This document shows, in pieces, positions 8,807 to 18,471 of a stretch of 64,000 nt of DNA. Below the pieces are notes generated by a model. The model saw only the letters and a program-made list of their open reading frames with translations, did no database searches and was not told the origin of the DNA. The position numbers and the translations under genes were made by a program. Each line of letters opens with the position of its first letter. Position 1 is the first letter of the stretch. Where the stretch lies: the NCBI GenBank assembly GCA_021151625.1, contig JAGKWY010000004.1, positions 1 to 64,000 of the forward strand, given 5' to 3'. Source of the DNA: Gammaproteobacteria bacterium (GTDB lineage Bacteria; Pseudomonadota; Gammaproteobacteria; Pseudomonadales; Cellvibrionaceae).

Positions 8807-10087
8807 ATGAAACAATTTCTGCGAGTTAAGCCTGGTGCATTGCTGCTCTCCTTGATGTCAGGCATGGCCAGTGCCCAGCAATTGAGCGGCCACATCTCCG
8901 CGTCCTCAGGTGAATCCGATAATGCTTATAAATCGGAAACCAATGTGCTAACTGAGCGACAGGACTCGTATGAAATTGCTCTTGCAGGTGAATATAACAA
9001 TCAATTTTTGAGTGCGACAGCAGAATATACCGGATTGGATCAGCGGTTTGCTGAGCATTCGCAGGAAGACAAGCGCACGCTTGATGGTTCTGCGTCGTTA
9101 ATGCTGGGAGCTCCGTCGGATCCTGTTGATCTTCAATTAAAGCATTCGCGCCATACATTGTTATCAGCTCCTGACGACATCAATATTACAACCAATCAGG
9201 ATGAGCGCGAGATAGTCAGTATTATTCCACGGGTAAAAAAACGCATTTCTGCTGCCGATATGTTGCTAGCATCGGTCGATTTTACCCAGATAGATTTCAC
9301 TAAAAACGAACTGAATAATTCCAAGCGTACAACGGCAGCTTTGTCGTGGCTCAGGCGTGCGTCAAAAGTTAGTAGTATCAATTTGCAGGCGCAACAGTCA
9401 GATATTAATTTTGATAACTTTGATTCAGCTGACTATCGCTACACCAATGCAGTAGTAGTTTATTCAACACAGTTACGCAACTTGTCATATTCTCTCGCTG
9501 TGGGTTACAACCGAAGTGAGCGCGATTCAGGCGATAATTACGGCAGCCCAACCTATGCGGTTAGTACGGGCTACAAAACAGCACTCCATTCCTTTAAGTT
9601 GATGTCAAGCAAGGCAATCACTGACTCGTCTATGGGCAATGGAAATATACAGGGCGTAAATCAAAACCCCATTAACGATGGTTCATTTAAAGTTGATCAG
9701 ATTGATCGAATAAATACAGAGCTTTCCTGGGGAACGCAGATTCTATGTATTAAATGTACGCTGGGTTTTTCGTTACATCAAAATAGAGATGATTACTTGC
9801 TATTAGCTGATGAAGGTCGTCAGGAAGGTGGATCAGCTTCTTTTGCTTATGCATTCTCCGAAAATATTAAGGCTTCTTATCGGGCCAGTGATATGAAACA
9901 GCGTTTTGTCGGGTCGCTGATTGGCAGAGACTATGACTACAAAACACAGCGGCTTGATTTGGGAATTGGCTTTGCAGAAAGTTTCAATTTTCGCATTTTT
10001 ATGGAAATTGAAGATCGGGATTCAGATGATAATGACAGAACTTACAATGAAGAGTTTGTAGGGGCTGCTATATCTTATTCGTTTTAA
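8807..10087 (+). CDS. Outer-membrane beta-barrel protein, XrtA-associated
   Basis: This 426-residue protein has a signal peptide cleaved after ...GMASA and then many short amphipathic strands ending in the C-terminal aromatic residue expected of an outer-membrane barrel (AAISYSF). It occupies the position of the conserved, uncharacterised barrel of exosortase exopolysaccharide loci. It lies 18 bp after the kinase-like gene in the same operon. It is probably involved in export or surface retention of the polymer. This is inferred from position only. Confidence 0.78.
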   Translation: MKQFLRVKPGALLLSLMSGMASAQQLSGHISASSGESDNAYKSETNVLTERQDSYEIALAGEYNNQFLSATAEYTGLDQRFAEHSQEDKRTLDGSASLMLGAPSDPVDLQLKHSRHTLLSAPDDINITTNQDEREIVSIIPRVKKRISAADMLLASVDFTQIDFTKNELNNSKRTTAALSWLRRASKVSSINLQAQQSDINFDNFDSADYRYTNAVVVYSTQLRNLSYSLAVGYNRSERDSGDNYGSPTYAVSTGYKTALHSFKLMSSKAITDSSMGNGNIQGVNQNPINDGSFKVDQIDRINTELSWGTQILCIKCTLGFSLHQNRDDYLLLADEGRQEGGSASFAYAFSENIKASYRASDMKQRFVGSLIGRDYDYKTQRLDLGIGFAESFNFRIFMEIEDRDSDDNDRTYNEEFVGAAISYSF

Positions 10088-10185
10088 TACGGGTTAGCTG
10101 GGATTTTTTGCCAGAAATAATAAATTGCGATTTGTTAAGTCGCGACAATTAAAAATTAATGTCTATTGAGGATTTGGGGGCGCCC

Positions 10186-12807
10186 ATGAAAAAGTTTTTG
10201 ATGATGCCGTTGTTATTAGCAGTAATGCTAACTGCCGGTTGTAGTGACAAAAAGGCCGAAGTTGCCAATGAGGTGGCTCGTCACACCACATCAGCAAAAA
10301 CTTACAAGCAACAAGGTCAGTTGAAAGCAGCAATCCTGGAAGCACGTAACATTATTCAACTTGAACCGGAAAAACCTGTTGGATATGTATTGCTGACTGA
10401 TATCTATAATGATTTGGGTGCAAGCTCTGTTGTTTATAAATTGCTTGAGCCAAAAGTAGAAAAAATCCCGGGTGTTGCTACAGAGCTGGCGCAAGCCTAT
10501 TTGAATGGGAAAAAATACCGTTCGGCATTAAATGTTATTGCCGAGCATCCTGCTAGCGACAAAGAAGATCAACTGCGTCAGGCAAAGATTGCGGCCCTGT
10601 CCAGTATCTATCTGGGTGAAAATGATAGCAGTGAAAAACATTTGGAGGCCCTGAAGCAACTGAATGCGGCGCCAGAAAATATTGCGCTGGTTACGGCGAC
10701 TGCTGCCCTGGCACAAGGGAAATCCGAGACAGCGTTGGAGATACTAAATGCTGCCTTGCAGACGGCACCCGACAATGTAGAAATCTTGCAAATGCTAGGT
10801 AGTGTCAATCTGTTTAATCGCAAATTGGATGTTGCAGAAACGCATCTTACCAAGGCCTTGGGGCAATTGCCCAAAACAGATATTCTGACCAATCAGCGAC
10901 TCAGTGTACTCACGTTGCTCACTGAAACCCTGATTCAATTAGGGAGAACCAGTGAGGCCTATACTTATCAGAAGGTAATTGCCGAGGCAAATCCGGATAG
11001 CAACGCCGCGCAGCAGCGTTTTAATGAAGCCATGGAGTTATTCCAGCAAGGCAAGTTAGATGAAGCGGAAAATATTTTGCATGAATTGCGCGAACAATTT
11101 CCCAATGACAAAAACACAGCGACCTTGCTTGGACTGGTTGAATTTCGTAAAGGAGCAGATGATAAGGCATCATCATTATTTGATGAATTTATTGATCCGG
11201 AAACTGCAACTCCCACCATTATTCAAGCTGCTGCATTAGTGAAATATCGCAATAATCAAATGGATGATGCGATTAAGCTGTTAAAAACAGCAACCGACAA
11301 CCAGCCAAATAATGCAGCTATTCTGGCCACCTACGGTTTGGCCCTGCTTGATCAGGATGATAAAAGTGCAGAAGGCGCCAAGGCGCTTGAAAAGAGCCTG
11401 GCCTTAGATCCCAAGCAACAGCGTATTCGCATTGCGCTTGCTAAAAGATACATGGCCTTAAAACAAAATGAACAAGCAATTGCTCAATTGCAGAAGGCAT
11501 ATCAGGAACAGCCATTAGATCTCATCATCCAACAGACATATTTAAAGTTGTTGTTCGATAATGGTTCTGCGGATCGCGTAAAAGAAGAAGTGGAATCATT
11601 TAAACAAAAGTTTCCCGAGAATCCTCGGGGGCATTTCATTGAAGGTTGGTATAACGTAGAAGAGAAAAATTATGCAGCTGCGCAACAATCTTTCGAGTTA
11701 GCAGCGGCAGTCAAAAATAATCCCGAGCGACAACTTGCCTATTCAGGTTTGGCGCAGGTGTACGAATTACAAAATCAACCGCAAAAAGCAGTCGCCAGTT
11801 GGCAATTGGCGATAGAAACTGACCACAGCATGACGGCTGCCTACGGTCGCTGGTTGTCGTTAATGCAAAAATTAAATCGCCAGGATGAGGCTATGGAGTT
11901 CTTGCGCGCATTGGAAAGCAGCAGCGCTAACTGGCAGCCATCTGTACTGCTATCTCAGCTTGAGTTACAGAATAATAAAATCGATAAGTCCATTGAATAT
12001 ATCGAGCATGCACTTAGCCGCAGTAATGAAGCAACTAACGTAAAGCAGATAGCTGCACGTTTATATCAAGCTCAAGGTGTAATGCTGCGCAAGGACAAAA
12101 AACTGGCTGATGCGCGTACGGCTTTTCTTCGTGCGGTGAAACTATTTCCGGAAAATGCTGGCTTTCTGAATAATCTTATAGAGGTTGAGCTGGCAGATAA
12201 CAATATTGCAGAAGCACAAAAGTTATTGGACCAGTTTGCGAAAACAGATGAGAACGAAGCTGAGCGTCTTTATTTACAAGCCAGCATCCGAATGGCGGAG
12301 AAGAAGGTGGATGAAGGATTAACCTTATATCGAACTGCTTGGGGTTTGAAGCCTCTCGAACAAGTAGCGGAAGCAATATATGGCATTTATCAGCTTCAGC
12401 AAAAAGCAGACCTGATGTCCGCATTTGGTAAAGAGTGGGCTGAAAAAATACCCGCTAGTTATCGTGCAGCATTAATTAATGCGATCAATGCTCAGCAGGC
12501 TAATGATCAGAATGAAGCATTAAAATGGTATGAGAAAACTATTGAACTAGCACCCAAAATGCCTGCTGCATTAAACAACCTGGCCTGGATGTATTACGAG
12601 AAAAAAGACGAGCGTGCTGAAGAAATGGCTAGACGCGCCTATGAGTTGGCGCCAAACAATCCGGCTATATTGGATACCTACGGTTGGATTTTGGTCGAAA
12701 AAGGAAAGGTTGCGGAAGGTCTGGAATATTTGCAAAGGGCCGCGAGTGCAGCACCTGACAACAAAGAAATCCTGGACCATGTAAAAGACGCCCAGAAACG
12801 TAAGTAA
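10186..12807 (+). CDS. prsT: PEP-CTERM/XrtA-system TPR lipoprotein PrsT
   Basis: This 873-residue lipoprotein has a lipobox LTAGC, with acylation expected near residue 20. The rest is a long array of tetratricopeptide repeats from ~residue 30 to the end (e.g. AILATYGLALLDQDD, AALNNLAWMYYEKKD, AILDTYGWILVEKGK). Length and architecture match the PEP-CTERM TPR-repeat lipoprotein that accompanies exosortase and the PrsK/PrsR pair. It is thought to act as a periplasmic scaffold for export or sorting. I use the ATG at 10186 because it begins the signal peptide MKKFLMMPLL; the ATG at 10159 would put nine unrelated residues in front. Confidence 0.9.
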   Translation: MKKFLMMPLLLAVMLTAGCSDKKAEVANEVARHTTSAKTYKQQGQLKAAILEARNIIQLEPEKPVGYVLLTDIYNDLGASSVVYKLLEPKVEKIPGVATELAQAYLNGKKYRSALNVIAEHPASDKEDQLRQAKIAALSSIYLGENDSSEKHLEALKQLNAAPENIALVTATAALAQGKSETALEILNAALQTAPDNVEILQMLGSVNLFNRKLDVAETHLTKALGQLPKTDILTNQRLSVLTLLTETLIQLGRTSEAYTYQKVIAEANPDSNAAQQRFNEAMELFQQGKLDEAENILHELREQFPNDKNTATLLGLVEFRKGADDKASSLFDEFIDPETATPTIIQAAALVKYRNNQMDDAIKLLKTATDNQPNNAAILATYGLALLDQDDKSAEGAKALEKSLALDPKQQRIRIALAKRYMALKQNEQAIAQLQKAYQEQPLDLIIQQTYLKLLFDNGSADRVKEEVESFKQKFPENPRGHFIEGWYNVEEKNYAAAQQSFELAAAVKNNPERQLAYSGLAQVYELQNQPQKAVASWQLAIETDHSMTAAYGRWLSLMQKLNRQDEAMEFLRALESSSANWQPSVLLSQLELQNNKIDKSIEYIEHALSRSNEATNVKQIAARLYQAQGVMLRKDKKLADARTAFLRAVKLFPENAGFLNNLIEVELADNNIAEAQKLLDQFAKTDENEAERLYLQASIRMAEKKVDEGLTLYRTAWGLKPLEQVAEAIYGIYQLQQKADLMSAFGKEWAEKIPASYRAALINAINAQQANDQNEALKWYEKTIELAPKMPAALNNLAWMYYEKKDERAEEMARRAYELAPNNPAILDTYGWILVEKGKVAEGLEYLQRAASAAPDNKEILDHVKDAQKRK

Positions 12808-12825
12808 TTTCGTTAAAGTAGCCAC

Positions 12826-13806
12826 ATGTCGCCCGGGTCAATGAGCCTATTTAGAACTTTGGCCTGGGTGCAGTCCTGGGTGGATGTTTGGGGAGCGCAC
12901 CCTCGAGTCAAGCTCGTTGATTTAGGCGGACGATGTAATCCATTAGAAATGGTCTATCTCCTTAATCATCGACTAAAAGGTGTGGTTCCGGTTACCAGTC
13001 TTGTTCTTGCGGGTAACGGTTATGCTGATTTCAACCTGCCCAGGGCTGAATATAATAATCTGGATTCGCTGCTCCTGCTTGCGGGTGGGAAGGAGCTCTT
13101 GATTAAAGAGCTTATAAAGTTACCGTGGAATCAATGGGCATTAACTGATTTCAGTTCAAATGTAGTAGACGAATCGTTTTCTGTTCTTTCAGAAAAATAT
13201 GGTGCGAAAGTCATTGAGCCCAGGATAGAGGTTTCTTATCGCATTAAGCTGGATGGGTCTGCTAATTACAAAGCGCAACTAAGTTCTTCGGTGCGTGCAA
13301 AATATTTCAATCGCAAATCGAAACTAAGTGAGCATGGTTGTATTGAGCTCATAGAGCTATCTTCAACGCGGGATTTTTTTCAAATACTTAATGAGTTCCA
13401 CAGGCTTCGATGGGGACGCCCTTGTTATTCAGCGCAATCCATGGAATTCCTTGCGCTATTTGTAGAGCGTCTTCGTGTTGAGGGAGGGCGACCAATAATG
13501 CAGCTGCTCCAGGTGGCTGGTGAAACAGTTTCTGTGTTATTTGATGTTGTCTGGAATGGCGTGCGATACAATTTTCAATCAGGTTATTTTGAAAAGAAAT
13601 TCCCTCAAATTGCACTGGGTTCTTTGCACTTAGGTATTGCAATTGAACAAGCGCTTGATGCTGGACTGACATATGACCTGCTCGCTGGAACAGGAAAAAA
13701 TGTCAATTACAAACAGAAAATTGCCACTGATGAAATTAATATGATTTCCACCGTTCTTGCACGAGGATGGCTAAAGCGGCTTTATTGGGCTTATGGGAAG
13801 AAATAA
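12826..13806 (+). CDS. FemAB/GNAT-fold protein, XrtA-associated
   Basis: This 326-residue acyl- or aminoacyl-transferase-fold protein is of the FemAB-related type common in exosortase loci. The C-terminal half carries the GNAT-like core (RFHRLRWGRPCYS, NFQSGYFEKKFPQIALGSLHLG, YDLLAGTGKNVNYK). The N-terminal half is less conserved. There is no signal peptide, so it is cytoplasmic. It may add a substituent to the lipid-linked sugar, but the substrate is unknown. ATG codons at 12826 and 12841 are both possible starts. Confidence 0.75.
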   Translation: MSPGSMSLFRTLAWVQSWVDVWGAHPRVKLVDLGGRCNPLEMVYLLNHRLKGVVPVTSLVLAGNGYADFNLPRAEYNNLDSLLLLAGGKELLIKELIKLPWNQWALTDFSSNVVDESFSVLSEKYGAKVIEPRIEVSYRIKLDGSANYKAQLSSSVRAKYFNRKSKLSEHGCIELIELSSTRDFFQILNEFHRLRWGRPCYSAQSMEFLALFVERLRVEGGRPIMQLLQVAGETVSVLFDVVWNGVRYNFQSGYFEKKFPQIALGSLHLGIAIEQALDAGLTYDLLAGTGKNVNYKQKIATDEINMISTVLARGWLKRLYWAYGKK

Positions 13807-13894
13807 TCCATCTCGTTAAACAGATTCCGATCCACACCGGTAAATATATGTGTGGTTTTGAATCAGTAACCCTACTGAAATTCACTCACTTAAT

Positions 13895-15409
13895 ATGGCT
13901 TCTACATCTCGATTAATGTTGCGTGGTGCAACATTAAGGGTCATAAAGACCCTGGCTGGCATCATCATTGGCTTCCTGATGATGCCATTTCTATTAAATG
14001 AATTGGGCACCCATTTGTATGGGTTATGGATCACAATAGGGAGCGTGGTTGCGTCTTATTATTTGCTGGATTTGGGTTTCTCTCAAGCGGTTACCCGCTA
14101 TGTTGCGCGCTATATTCACCAAAAAGATTATGTCGGTGCGAACAGAATAATAACTACATCGCTCATCATTTATTCCGGGTTAGGCCTGCTTGTCGTAATC
14201 TTAAGTTTTTTTATAGCCCAGTTTGGTGTTGATCATTTTGTTCAAAATAAAGATGACATCCAATTGGTGCAAATCCTGCTGATAATTAGCGGTATATCAC
14301 TGGCATTTGAATTTCCAGCCAAGGCGTTTCCGGGTGTCATTAGCGCCTACATGCGCTTCGACACAATTGCGATTGTTGGCTTGATTAAAACTATTGCTGA
14401 TGCGCTACTAATATATGTTGCAATTAAGTCGGGCTACGGTTTAGTTGCTATGTCGCTTATTGTATTTTGTACCAGCATTCTTAGTACGTTGTTTTACGTT
14501 TACTACTGTACGCGCATTTTTGCGGACCTAAATATCTCGGTAAATCATTTCGAAAAAGGCACTGCGAAGGAACTCTTTCACTTCAGCAAGTGGGTTTTTG
14601 TCAATGATCTGAATGCTTTACTAAAAGGCAAGATGGATATATGGTTCATCGCATACTTCACGACTCTTTCTACTGTCACCATTTATTATGTTGCGGTAAG
14701 GCTGGTGGAGTATGCAATTCAGTTTTTAATTCAAGCCACCGGAATGTCCAGTCCTTTGTATGCAAAGTATCATGCACTGGAGGACCATGCCAAACTCGCC
14801 TTTGCTGTTGAGTTTTTTCTCAAAATAAACTTAATTCTTGGTGCGGTAATATCTGCCGGATTTTATATTTTGGGCGATAGTTTCATTCGTCTTTGGATGG
14901 GATCTTCATTCGATGTAAGTACAGCATATATCTGCCTTGTCATCATAGGTTGCGGCAGAATGATAAGCTTTATGACATACCCATTCGGAAGTTTACTCCT
15001 GACGGTAAAACGACATGATGTAACTGCAAAAGTAGCTATTGCAGAAACAATTTTGGCGGCGATTCTAAGTGTTTTATTAATTCCCCGTTTGCAATTGGTT
15101 GGAGCCGCTATTGCAATTGCAGTTCCATTGGTTATCGGTCGTGTATTCGTAATAAGCGTTTATGCGGCTCGCTTTGTGAATATCGCGTGGTTAGGGCTTA
15201 TCGCGCGAATGATTGTATTTTTAGTAATAGTAGTTACGGCTTCTATTTATCTTCGTGGCTATTTAAATGCAACAGATAGCTATTTGGATTTCGCGATTAA
15301 AGCAAGTGGTGTAGGTATTCTGCTGGTACTGGTTGCTGTCCTTTCGTTATTTAATGCTAGCGATATAAAGTTAATCGTGAATAAATTGAAATCCGGGGTT
15401 AAACGTTAA
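13895..15409 (+). CDS. Polysaccharide flippase (Wzx-like, MOP family)
   Basis: This 504-residue integral membrane protein has about 12-14 predicted transmembrane segments spread along its whole length, beginning with TLAGIIIGFLMMPFLLNELG. This pattern, together with GLWITIGSVVASYYLLDLGF, is typical of the polysaccharide transport branch of the MOP flippase superfamily. It would flip lipid-linked repeat units to the periplasm. It lies in the plus-strand EPS operon ahead of two glycosyltransferases. A matching polymerase/ligase gene lies at 20660-21991 in the convergent operon. Confidence 0.88.
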   Translation: MASTSRLMLRGATLRVIKTLAGIIIGFLMMPFLLNELGTHLYGLWITIGSVVASYYLLDLGFSQAVTRYVARYIHQKDYVGANRIITTSLIIYSGLGLLVVILSFFIAQFGVDHFVQNKDDIQLVQILLIISGISLAFEFPAKAFPGVISAYMRFDTIAIVGLIKTIADALLIYVAIKSGYGLVAMSLIVFCTSILSTLFYVYYCTRIFADLNISVNHFEKGTAKELFHFSKWVFVNDLNALLKGKMDIWFIAYFTTLSTVTIYYVAVRLVEYAIQFLIQATGMSSPLYAKYHALEDHAKLAFAVEFFLKINLILGAVISAGFYILGDSFIRLWMGSSFDVSTAYICLVIIGCGRMISFMTYPFGSLLLTVKRHDVTAKVAIAETILAAILSVLLIPRLQLVGAAIAIAVPLVIGRVFVISVYAARFVNIAWLGLIARMIVFLVIVVTASIYLRGYLNATDSYLDFAIKASGVGILLVLVAVLSLFNASDIKLIVNKLKSGVKR

Positions 15410-15429
15410 CCCAAGTAATGCGAGTTTCC

Positions 15430-16368
15430 ATGAAAAAAGTCACCGTTATAATACCAGCCTATAATTGCGAGCGGTTTATAGGTCAAACGATTGAGTCTGT
15501 ATTGCAACAGACCTACTCAAATTTTGAGTTAATAATAATTGACGATGGCTCGAACGATGGAACTAAGGCCGTTATTGAATCTTATAAAGATGAGCGAATT
15601 CGCTATTTTTTCCAGAGTAATCATGGTGGCCCTTCGAAGGCAAGAAATAAAGGGCTGGATAATGCACTGGGCGAATATGTTTTCATTTTTGATTCTGATG
15701 ATCTCATGCGACCAGAAAAACTGGAAAGGTCGGTTGCTGCGTTAGAAAGTAATCCTGATGCAAATATCCTTTGCACAAGATTTTCGTTAATTGATGAGGC
15801 CAACGAAATTTTAAGAGAGGACTATTTAAAGGAATATACAACTTTAAGTGCATTGATTGGCACTCCAGGTATTGATGAGAAGGCATACTATCTAACCAGT
15901 AACGAACTTCTTCCCACAATAGTTAAAACAAACTTTATTGGGACTTCGAGTGTTGCCCTGCGAAAATCTGCATTAGTAGCCGATGAGCGATTTGATGAGG
16001 GGCTAAAAAATGCCGATGACAGGCTGATGTGGATTCAATTGCTATCGAAGCATAATGGAATTTTTTTAAATGCAGTTTTGCATGACTACAGGGTGGTTAA
16101 GTCTGGCATTACCGGGCAAGGAATGCTAAAGAAAGGGCCAAATAAAATATCCGCACTGGAAAAGGCAAAGAATTTCTGTAAGCAGAAAGATCTCATAAAG
16201 CTTCTTGATGAAGAGATATCAAATAATTACCTGTCCATGTCTAGAGAATCAAAAAATAATAAAGACGAAAAAATGCAAAGATTTTATGCAAAGCAGAGCA
16301 TTAAATATCATGCAAACTATAAGGCGTTGAAGTTATTAATCTCTTCATATGCAAAAGGTATTCTATGA
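15430..16368 (+). CDS. Family 2 glycosyltransferase
   Basis: This 312-residue GT-A glycosyltransferase has the N-terminal motif VTVIIPAYN, IIIDDGSNDGT and the metal-binding DSDD (FIFDSDDLM). It would transfer a sugar from a nucleotide donor to the growing lipid-linked repeat. The neighbouring gene at 16408 is a clear paralogue: both share FIGTSSVALRK, the DDRL segment and the GPxKI segment. I start it at the ATG at 15430 (MKKVTVIIPAYN), since the upstream ATG at 15418 adds only four residues. Confidence 0.88.
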   Translation: MKKVTVIIPAYNCERFIGQTIESVLQQTYSNFELIIIDDGSNDGTKAVIESYKDERIRYFFQSNHGGPSKARNKGLDNALGEYVFIFDSDDLMRPEKLERSVAALESNPDANILCTRFSLIDEANEILREDYLKEYTTLSALIGTPGIDEKAYYLTSNELLPTIVKTNFIGTSSVALRKSALVADERFDEGLKNADDRLMWIQLLSKHNGIFLNAVLHDYRVVKSGITGQGMLKKGPNKISALEKAKNFCKQKDLIKLLDEEISNNYLSMSRESKNNKDEKMQRFYAKQSIKYHANYKALKLLISSYAKGIL

Positions 16369-16407
16369 GTCACCTCCCGATGTCAAATCAGCTAGTGTGG
16401 GCGTTAA

Positions 16408-17328
16408 ATGTGTAGGGCAAGCATTATTGTTCCCGTATTCAATGCGGAAAATTATATTGAGGAAACACTCAAATCAATTTTACATCAAAGCTTTTCTGAT
16501 TTTGAGATAATTGTTGTTAATGATGGATCAACAGATGCAACTGAAGAAAAAGTAAAAGGCATCATTGATGATCGTATTAAATATATAAAACAGGAAAATA
16601 GCGGTGGACCCGCCGGACCAAGGAATATTGGTCTTAGAGAATCTAAAGGCGAATATATTTTTATATTCGACGCTGATGACATCATGTTGCCTGAAAAGCT
16701 GCATCTATCCGTTAGCGCTATGGACTCCCACCCGGAGGCAGATCTACTGTTTACGAATTTTGCGACTATTGATGAACAGGGAGGACAATTAAAGGAAAAT
16801 TTTCTGGAAGAATATGAAACTTTATGGGAGCTATTAGATAGAAACTCAAGTTCGCCAATTGTTATCGATCCTGAATTGATTTGCCCGGCACTGGTGCGGG
16901 TAAATTTTATTGGAACATCGAGTGTTGCGCTAAGAAAAAAAACACTTCTCTCTTCCGATATTTTTAATGAATCGCTTAAAAATTCAGATGACAGATTGTT
17001 TTGGATACTATTTTCAAGAAATCACAAATTCATTTTTTTAAATAAAGTTTTGCATCAATACAGAATTTTAAAAAATAGCATAAGCAATCAGGGGTTTATT
17101 CGAAGGGGGCCAAGCAAAATTCGTGCTCTTGAGATAGTTAGGGATAACCTGAACGCTCCGGAATTGGTCAGACTCGTAAACAAACAAATCTCGAATGACT
17201 ATGTGTCTATGGCCTATGCGTATAAACAAAAGGGAAACAGGAAGGGGCAGAGGGAAAATGCGTTGAAAAGTCTTGCGATAAGAATGAACATCAAAGCAAT
17301 TAAGTTACTTATCTCTTCTATATATTAA
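16408..17328 (+). CDS. Family 2 glycosyltransferase, paralogue of the preceding gene
   Basis: This 306-residue GT-A glycosyltransferase has ASIIVPVFN, VVNDGSTDAT and the metal-binding DADD (FIFDADDIM). It matches its neighbour along nearly its entire length, including FIGTSSVALRK and the LKNSDDRL region. The pair therefore probably arose by tandem duplication and then diverged in the acceptor-binding half. Codon use is AT-rich, as in the rest of this end of the operon. The ATG at 16408 begins directly with the family N-terminus. Confidence 0.87.
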   Translation: MCRASIIVPVFNAENYIEETLKSILHQSFSDFEIIVVNDGSTDATEEKVKGIIDDRIKYIKQENSGGPAGPRNIGLRESKGEYIFIFDADDIMLPEKLHLSVSAMDSHPEADLLFTNFATIDEQGGQLKENFLEEYETLWELLDRNSSSPIVIDPELICPALVRVNFIGTSSVALRKKTLLSSDIFNESLKNSDDRLFWILFSRNHKFIFLNKVLHQYRILKNSISNQGFIRRGPSKIRALEIVRDNLNAPELVRLVNKQISNDYVSMAYAYKQKGNRKGQRENALKSLAIRMNIKAIKLLISSIY

Positions 17329-17335
17329 CACTCAG

Positions 17336-18364
17336 TTGTTGAAAAGTAGCATTTTACATATGACCAGTTCAAATCCCAGGTACGGAATTCTAGATCCGCT
17401 ACGTTTTTTTGCTGCTATAGCAGTAATATTGTATCACTATTCTATTTACTTCTTTGGAGGGGAAAGCTTTCTATATCAAGTTAGCAAGTTTGGATATTTG
17501 GGAGTGGATTTTTTCTTTTTGTTAAGCGGCTTTGTCATTATGGCCTCTGCCCAAAATAGAACTGCCATTGAGTTTGCTGCCGCCAGGGCACTCAGAATTT
17601 ATCCCGCATTTATTATCTGTCTTTTGCTAACAATCGCTGCATTGACGTTAATCGGAGGGCAAGTAGTCCCGCTAAAAGACGCCATTTTTAATGCGTTGAT
17701 CGTCAATGACTACCTGGACATAAAAAATATCGATGGTGTGTACTGGACCTTGCAGGCAGAGCTGAAGTTCTACGGTTGCATATTTATATTGATTTTATTG
17801 GGTGCCTTGAAAAAGTGGCAGTATTGGTTGTCTATATGGACACTTATGGCGGCAGTTCATTTCTTTATAAAGCAGCCATTTTTTATGGGCTGGTTTATTA
17901 ACCCCAGCTACTCATTTTATTTTATCGGCGGTGTATGCGCTTATTTACTCAGCAAAAATCCTGGAAATATACTGGCTAACGTGATTTTTTTTGTAAGTGC
18001 AGTTTTCGGATTTTTTTGCGCAATGGACCAATCGGAGCACTTTCTGATTTCTGTCAGTGAGCAAGAGCGAATAATTGCAGGGGTTCTTGTAGTGCTTATT
18101 TTCTTGTTTTTCTATTTTCTTGCTCGTGGTTATTTTCCACTAGCGAGCAATAAATTTTTGCTGGCTTTAGGTGCTCTTAGTTATCCAATATACCTGCTGC
18201 ATAATATGGCAGGAAAAACCCTCATTGAGGCTTTGAGTACTAAAGGCAACTTACCGTTGCTAATAATATTTGGAATAGCGGTTGTGATACTGGTTTCTTA
18301 TCTTGTGGTAAGAGCGGAAGAAAATCTTCGGTCTATTTTGAAGAATTTTATAAGTACTAAGTAA
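17336..18364 (+). CDS. Acyltransferase 3 family protein (OafA/NodX-like)
   Basis: This 342-residue integral membrane acyltransferase has around ten membrane segments. It carries the N-terminal ILDPLRFFAAIAVILYHY motif with the conserved arginine and histidine, and GVDFFFLLSGFVI. It probably O-acetylates the exopolysaccharide at the membrane. The start is unclear: a TTG at 17336 lies just after the preceding gene, and the first ATG is at 17360; neither has a good ribosome binding site. It is the last gene of the plus-strand operon, ending just before a strong hairpin. Confidence 0.85.
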   Translation: MLKSSILHMTSSNPRYGILDPLRFFAAIAVILYHYSIYFFGGESFLYQVSKFGYLGVDFFFLLSGFVIMASAQNRTAIEFAAARALRIYPAFIICLLLTIAALTLIGGQVVPLKDAIFNALIVNDYLDIKNIDGVYWTLQAELKFYGCIFILILLGALKKWQYWLSIWTLMAAVHFFIKQPFFMGWFINPSYSFYFIGGVCAYLLSKNPGNILANVIFFVSAVFGFFCAMDQSEHFLISVSEQERIIAGVLVVLIFLFFYFLARGYFPLASNKFLLALGALSYPIYLLHNMAGKTLIEALSTKGNLPLLIIFGIAVVILVSYLVVRAEENLRSILKNFISTK

Positions 18365-18436
18365 TCGAAATACAAAGATAATTATTATTAAAATTCAAGA
18401 ATTTTAAAGGTGATATTTCAAGGGGGGGAACCTCTG

Positions 18437-18464
18437 GGAAAACGGTGCTCTCGCACCGTTTTCC
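18437..18464. terminator. Bidirectional hairpin between convergent operons
   Basis: A perfect 12-bp stem (GGAAAACGGTGC with GCACCGTTTTCC) has a 4-nt TCTC loop. It sits between the stop of the plus-strand acyltransferase and the stop of the minus-strand secreted-protein gene. The A/T run at the stem base gives a U-rich tail in either direction, as in bidirectional intrinsic terminators. Confidence 0.8.
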
Positions 18465-18471
18465 TAATCAA

